Shown here in pieces: positions 7,599 to 10,802 of a stretch of 10,802 nucleotides of DNA. The DNA comes from CAYOHR01 sp964512145. Its GTDB lineage: Bacteria > Bacteroidota > Bacteroidia > Flavobacteriales_G > JALEGO01. The position numbers and the translations under genes were made by a program. Location: positions 1 to 10,802 of the forward strand of contig CAZEIM010000062.1 in the NCBI GenBank assembly GCA_964512145.1. Direction: 5' to 3'. Within the stretch, counting starts at the first letter, position 1. Every line of letters starts with the position of its first letter. Under the pieces are notes generated by a model that had not been told where the DNA came from, did not search any database, and saw nothing but the letters and a program-made list of their open reading frames with translations.

Positions 7599-7629
7599 CA
7601 AATGTATAGATTATCTTTAATTTTACAAA
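7599..7629 (-). promoter_or_regulatory. Promoter for the tRNA gene (TTTG-N19-TACATTTG)
   Basis: On the minus strand TTTG (complement of 7626-7629), exactly 19 nt, then TACATTTG (complement of 7599-7606): a perfect match to the Bacteroidota sigma-A consensus. The mature tRNA 5' end is 23 nt beyond the -7 element, leaving a short leader for RNase P to remove. Confidence 0.85.
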
Positions 7630-7679
7630 AAATGAATGATATTTTTAATGTACAAAAAATATTTTATAATTAATTTAAG

Positions 7680-7728
7680 GAATACTTTAAAAAACTAATA
7701 CTCTATAAGCATTTTGAATGAAGTATTC
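7680..7728 (-). terminator. Possible weak terminator or inverted repeat after the propeller gene
   Basis: GAATACTT (7680-7687) and AAGTATTC (7721-7728) are perfect 8-bp inverted repeats 33 nt apart. Nested within, on the minus strand, AATACT pairs with AGTATT and is followed by AGTTTTTT. Either could be a weak intrinsic terminator for the 7796-9487 gene, about 70-100 nt past its stop. No other structure is evident in 7630-7795. Confidence 0.25.
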
Positions 7729-7795
7729 TTAAAATTTCTCAATTTTATTGGACATAAAGTTATGATACATAATACCACCCGCCAATTATCAAACC

Positions 7796-9487
7796 TTATT
7801 GTTTTATAAGTTTTACGACACTTTGTCCGTTGGGTGTTTTTACACTTAAAAAGCACATACCGGAAGGACCTTCTATATGTATTTGTTCGTTAGCAGTAGC
7901 ATTCAGGTACTTTGAGAATATCACTTTTCCTTGCAAATCGGTAAGGGTAATTTCCACATGATTCAAAACCTCTTTAAAAGAGATTTGAACCAAACCTTTA
8001 CTTGGATTGGGATAAGCAAAAATTTGAATGCCATTTTCTATTTCAAAAACGCCCGTTATTAAGCCTTGACTCATTTTGTGAACGAAAATATCCCAATCTC
8101 CTACAGCACTAAGGTTAGCTGTTCCAACTCCAGGATCAAAATCTACCGTTCCCTCAAAAAAGCCTGTGGTATATACATTTCCGGAGGTATCTGCCGTGAT
8201 AGAGTAACCTGCATCACCAGAAGAGCCCCCGAACGCTTTTGCCCACAGGAAATTACCGGAGGCATCCATTTTATGAACGAAAATATCCGTAGCCGCTACA
8301 GCATTTAGGTTGGCTATTCCTACTCCGGGGTCAAAATCTACCGTTCCCCAAAAATACCCTGTGGTATATACATTTCCGGAGTTATCTACCGTAATAGAGT
8401 AACCTGCTTCACTGGAAGAAGTACCACCAAAAGCTTTTGCCCAAAGGAAATTACCGGAGGCGTCCATTTTTTGAACAAAAATATCGCTACCTCCTACAGC
8501 GCTCAGGTTAGATGTTCCAACTCCGGGGTCAAAATCTACTGTTCCGTAAAAATACCCTGTGGTGTATACATTTCCTGAGGCATCTACCGTGATAGAGCGA
8601 CCCTCATCATAATTATTACCACCGAACGATTTTGCCCACAGGAAATTACCGGAGCTGTCCATTTTCTGAATAAAAACATCACTACTTCCTACAGCGCTTA
8701 GGTTAGCTGTTCCTACTCCCGGGTCAAAATCTACCGTTCCCTCAAAATACCCTGTGGTATATACATTTCCCGATACATCTATCATTATAGAGTAACCATA
8801 ATCAGCATTAGTACCCCCGAACGCTTTTGCCCACAGAAAATTACCGGAGCTGTCAATTTTCTGAACGAAAATATCCAAACTTCCTATAGCACTTAGGTTG
8901 GTTGTTCCGGCTCCGGGGTCAAAATCTACAGTCAATCCAAAATATCCTGTGGTATATACATTTCCAGATGCATCTATAGTTATAGAGTAACCAAAATCAG
9001 CATTATTACCCCCGAACGTTTTTGCCCACAGGAAATTACCGGAGGCATCCATTTTCTGAACGAAAACATCTTCACTTCCTACAGCACTCAGGTTGGTTAT
9101 TCCTGCTCCTGGATCAAAATCTACCGTTCCGTAAAAATACCCTGTGGTATATACATTTCCGGAGGCATCTACCGTGATAGAGTGAGCTCTATCATCATTT
9201 GTTCCCCCGAACGTCTTTGCCCACAGGAAATTACCGGAGCTGTCCATTTTCTGAACGAAAATATCTGCACTTCCTACAGCACTCAGGTTAAAAGTTCCGG
9301 CTCCGGAATCAAAATCTGCAGTCCCGTAAAAATGCCCTGTAGTATATACATTTCCGGAGGCATCTACCGTAATAGATCTACCGTAATCCCAATCATTACC
9401 CCCGAACGCTCTTGCCCATTCAAAATCTTGGGTTTGGAGTGTTGTTATTGCTAATAAGCAGGCTGTTAAAGTTGTTATTGTTTTCAT
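7796..9487 (-). CDS. Secreted seven-repeat SBBP-type beta-propeller protein with T9SS type A sorting domain
   Basis: A 563-aa protein in three parts. Residues 1-20 look like a Sec signal peptide: MKT, then a hydrophobic run TLTACLLAITTLQTQ. Residues 21-475 are seven tandem units of 65 aa (the sixth has 66, the last 64), each reading roughly (N/D)F-WAK-FGG, SIT-D-SGNVYTTGYF, GTVDFDPG-G, NLSAVG, DIFVQKMD-SG. This resembles the SBBP (seven-bladed beta-propeller) repeat, and seven copies suit one closed ring. Residues 476-563 are a Por-type tail with FAYPNPSKG, ITLTDLQGKVIFS and a final VVKLIKQ, the T9SS type A signal that sends proteins across the outer membrane to the surface or medium. The function is unknown: no catalytic domain is visible, so binding or adhesion is a guess. 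Neighbours are unrelated and it appears monocistronic. It seems richer in G/C than its neighbours because of the repeated motif codons. Confidence 0.88.
   Translation of the reverse strand: MKTITTLTACLLAITTLQTQDFEWARAFGGNDWDYGRSITVDASGNVYTTGHFYGTADFDSGAGTFNLSAVGSADIFVQKMDSSGNFLWAKTFGGTNDDRAHSITVDASGNVYTTGYFYGTVDFDPGAGITNLSAVGSEDVFVQKMDASGNFLWAKTFGGNNADFGYSITIDASGNVYTTGYFGLTVDFDPGAGTTNLSAIGSLDIFVQKIDSSGNFLWAKAFGGTNADYGYSIMIDVSGNVYTTGYFEGTVDFDPGVGTANLSAVGSSDVFIQKMDSSGNFLWAKSFGGNNYDEGRSITVDASGNVYTTGYFYGTVDFDPGVGTSNLSAVGGSDIFVQKMDASGNFLWAKAFGGTSSSEAGYSITVDNSGNVYTTGYFWGTVDFDPGVGIANLNAVAATDIFVHKMDASGNFLWAKAFGGSSGDAGYSITADTSGNVYTTGFFEGTVDFDPGVGTANLSAVGDWDIFVHKMSQGLITGVFEIENGIQIFAYPNPSKGLVQISFKEVLNHVEITLTDLQGKVIFSKYLNATANEQIHIEGPSGMCFLSVKTPNGQSVVKLIKQ
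8063..9427 (-). repeat. Seven tandem 195-bp coding repeats
   Basis: Units in coding order: 9233-9427, 9038-9232, 8843-9037, 8648-8842, 8453-8647, 8255-8452 (198 bp) and 8063-8254 (192 bp). DNA identity is high: for example the plus-strand words AAATTACCGGAG and GTATATACATTTCC recur at the same phase in nearly every unit. Each unit encodes one 65-residue propeller blade. Such near-identity implies recent tandem duplication or gene conversion, and makes copy number prone to change and to assembly collapse. Confidence 0.95.
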
Positions 9488-9510
9488 AATTTTCTGTTTT
9501 TTTGAATTTA

Positions 9511-9518
9511 CAATACTA
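9511..9518 (-). promoter_or_regulatory. Possible promoter -7 element (TAGTATTG) for the propeller gene
   Basis: On the minus strand TAGTATTG matches TAnnTTTG with one mismatch and lies 23 nt before the ATG, a normal distance. There is no good TTTG at the -33 position, so the call is weak. Confidence 0.3.
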
Positions 9519-9562
9519 GAGTTTTTTTTCTAAAAATTAGCCATTAAGAGTTGAACTCAAGC

Positions 9563-9580
9563 CACAAATGCAAATTTGTG
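9563..9580. repeat. Perfect 7-bp inverted repeat between lpxH and the propeller gene
   Basis: CACAAAT-GCAA-ATTTGTG is a perfect inverted repeat with a 4-nt loop, 76 bp upstream of the propeller gene ATG and 36 bp past the lpxH stop. No T-run follows on either strand, so it is not a standard terminator. It could be an operator, an mRNA 3'-end hairpin, or chance. Confidence 0.4.
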
Positions 9581-9607
9581 ATAAAAATTAATAATTTCAA
9601 ATTTTAT

Positions 9608-9625
9608 ATGGGTAATTAAACCCAT
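9608..9625 (-). other. Hairpin spanning the lpxH stop codon
   Basis: ATGGGT and ACCCAT form a perfect 6-bp stem around a 6-nt loop that contains the TAA of lpxH. On the minus strand it is followed by ATAAAATTTG, not a clean T-run. It may be a weak terminator or 3'-end stabiliser. Confidence 0.3.
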
Positions 9626-10388
9626 GATTTTAATCCTATGGTTTGATTTTCGCAATTAAATTGCAAATAGGTATTATAACTAATCCAGTCTCCCAAATTA
9701 AAATAAATACTGTTTTCAATTTTTTTTTCTATGGGCAAATGACGGTGACCAAAAACATAATAATCAATACGATGTTCTTGTTGATGCGTTTTACAAAATT
9801 GCACTAAAAACTCTACCTCATCGCCTAAATACTGCATATCTTTTTCTTATTTTGNNNNNNNNNNTCATAGTGAGCTTTCCTGCTTTTCCCCGACCAAAAA
9901 TTTGCCAATCCTATACCAAAATACGGATGCATTTTTGAAAACAACCACCGACTAAACGGATTTGAGAAAATCCTTTTTATGAACTTATACCCATGATCTC
10001 CCGGACCTAAACCATCTCCATGTCCTATAAAAAATGTTTTACCTGAGAATTTCCTTTGTATAGGTTCTTTATGCAGGTTTATGCCTAATTCTTTAGGTAA
10101 ATAATCGTACATCCACATATCATGATTTCCGGTAAAAACATGAATAGGTATACCCGCATCAGACAACTCTGCAATTTTACCCAATAAACGAACATATCCT
10201 TTTGGAACAACATGTTTATATTCAAACCAAAAATCAAATAAATCGCCTAATAAAAAGATTTCTATTGCATCGTTTTTAATGCTATCAAGCCATTGTACTA
10301 TTTTTTGTTCCCTTACCCTGCTTTTATCGTAGCTTGGAACTCCTAAATGAAAATCAGATGCAAAGTATATGTTTTGCCTATGACTCAT
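9616..10388 (-). CDS. lpxH: UDP-2,3-diacylglucosamine diphosphatase LpxH, interrupted by an assembly gap and frameshift
   Basis: Predicted to hydrolyse UDP-2,3-diacylglucosamine to lipid X and UMP in lipid A synthesis, at the inner face of the cytoplasmic membrane. Calcineurin-like phosphoesterase motifs: SDFHLG with Asp12 and His14, GDLFDFW with Asp49, GNHD (87-90), GHGDG (122-126), then, past the gap, FGHRH, followed by NLGDWISY. The reading frame is intact for 174 residues, then meets ten N bases (9855-9864). After the gap the LGDEVEFLVQFCK frame is out of phase and has an in-frame TAA at 9847-9849. One extra A in the A-run at 9841-9845, with the gap kept at 10, would give one open frame of 257 aa (NKKKDMQYLGDE), a normal size. 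I therefore treat it as one real gene with a sequence error, not two genes. The start overlaps the upstream stop as TAATG. Confidence 0.85.
9855..9864. other. Assembly gap (10 N)
   Basis: Ten undetermined bases inside lpxH. The number may be a placeholder, though a gap near this size fits the family spacing between the SGKSRKAHY and QYLGDE segments. Confidence 0.97.
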
Positions 10389-10802
10389 TATCCCTGCTCC
10401 TTAAAAAAAGAATATAATTTAAAAAAGTCGATATTAAGTGTAAACCGAATTCTTTCAACAAATTTTTGATTTTCAAAAGAGGGTACATCTTTAATATTAT
10501 TTGAAAAAATAAATGGGATGTATACCTCGCTCATTCCTCTTAATAATTTTATATACGCTCCTCCATTATATAATACATCTAAATATGAACTCACCCCTGC
10601 ATCAAAAAATAATCCTATATTTTTATTAAAAGGCATGTCTACTTTAGTGTTTATTGAACTTATCCAATCGTTTGATTGACCTAAAGGTGTTTTTATTTTA
10701 AATGCGCCCATAGTTTCGACAAACTGTTGAGACAAAAATCCCGTAACTTCTGATCTACCCACAAACAAGCCATCGTATGTATAATCCATTAAAGCCCCTA
10801 TA
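10388..10802 (-). CDS. C-terminal end of a probable outer-membrane barrel-like protein, perhaps a large M1-type metallopeptidase (partial)
   Basis: The frame is open from the right edge to a TAA at 10388-10390 (137 residues seen; the Met at 10789 is most likely internal). No catalytic motif is visible. The sequence alternates short beta-like strands with turns: GLFVGRSEVTGFLSQQ, SSINTKVDMPFNKNIGLFFDAGVSSYLD, GGAYIKLL, SEVYIPFIFS, and a final FVERIRFTLNIDFF. From memory, this ending resembles the C-terminal region of the long Bacteroidota M1 aminopeptidase-like proteins, but the metal-binding domain would lie outside the window. Its stop overlaps the lpxH start by one base (TAATG), so the two are likely cotranscribed. 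AAGGAG lies upstream of the lpxH start, but those bases also encode the final Lys-Glu. Confidence 0.5.
   Translation of the reverse strand, partial: IGALMDYTYDGLFVGRSEVTGFLSQQFVETMGAFKIKTPLGQSNDWISSINTKVDMPFNKNIGLFFDAGVSSYLDVLYNGGAYIKLLRGMSEVYIPFIFSNNIKDVPSFENQKFVERIRFTLNIDFFKLYSFFKEQG

Noticed and set aside
8063..9427. CRISPR array or non-coding satellite
   Set aside because: The period is 195 bp, the units are coding throughout in one frame, and there are no short direct repeats with unique spacers.
8066..9454. Plus-strand ORFs of 80 and 90 codons opposite the propeller gene
   Set aside because: They are antisense shadows of the 195-bp repeats; their likeness to each other comes from the repeats, and they lack start signals.
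9616..9837. A separate small gene of 73 codons
   Set aside because: Its sequence (VFGHRHLP, NLGDWISY) is the C-terminal part of LpxH; the apparent Met start is created by the gap and frameshift.

Overview
The window looks like a piece of a low-GC chromosome from the phylum Bacteroidota, probably a Flavobacteriia-like or related lineage. Three things point there: a secreted repeat protein ending in a type IX secretion (T9SS, Por-type) sorting domain; several promoters of the Bacteroidota form TTTG-N19-TAnnTTTG; and near absence of Shine-Dalgarno sequences. Every complete gene lies on the minus strand, so transcription runs right to left; only a 23-residue tail of an unidentified plus-strand reading frame touches the left edge.

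Layout from left to right: (1) 3-74, tail of a plus-strand ORF. (2) 112-4307, a tight three-gene unit read as arginine deiminase, then a citrulline-hydrolase-type guanidino enzyme (CtlX), then arginyl-tRNA synthetase (argS). It has a TACCTTTG promoter just upstream of the deiminase. (3) 4427-5296, rimK, an ATP-grasp ligase for ribosomal protein S6, with its own clear promoter. (4) 5417-7427, glnS overlapping folB. (5) 7499-7575, a CAU-anticodon tRNA with encoded CCA, a strong promoter and a perfect terminator. (6) 7796-9487, a secreted seven-repeat protein that should fold as a seven-bladed beta-propeller. (7) 9616-10388, lpxH, broken by a 10-N assembly gap and an adjacent frameshift. (8) 10388-10802, the C-terminal end of a membrane-barrel-like protein, overlapping lpxH by one base.

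Most genes are housekeeping: two aminoacyl-tRNA synthetases, a tRNA, ribosomal protein modification, folate and lipid A synthesis. The two points of most interest are the operon joining two arginine/citrulline-consuming enzymes to arginyl-tRNA synthetase, and the propeller gene, whose seven 195-bp units are almost identical except at a few recurring variable positions. I see no phage, insertion sequence, CRISPR array or defence system. No stretch above 300 bases lacks a gene; the longest gap is 7576-7795, which holds the tRNA promoter and weak inverted repeats. I do not find convincing evidence of an undescribed system here.
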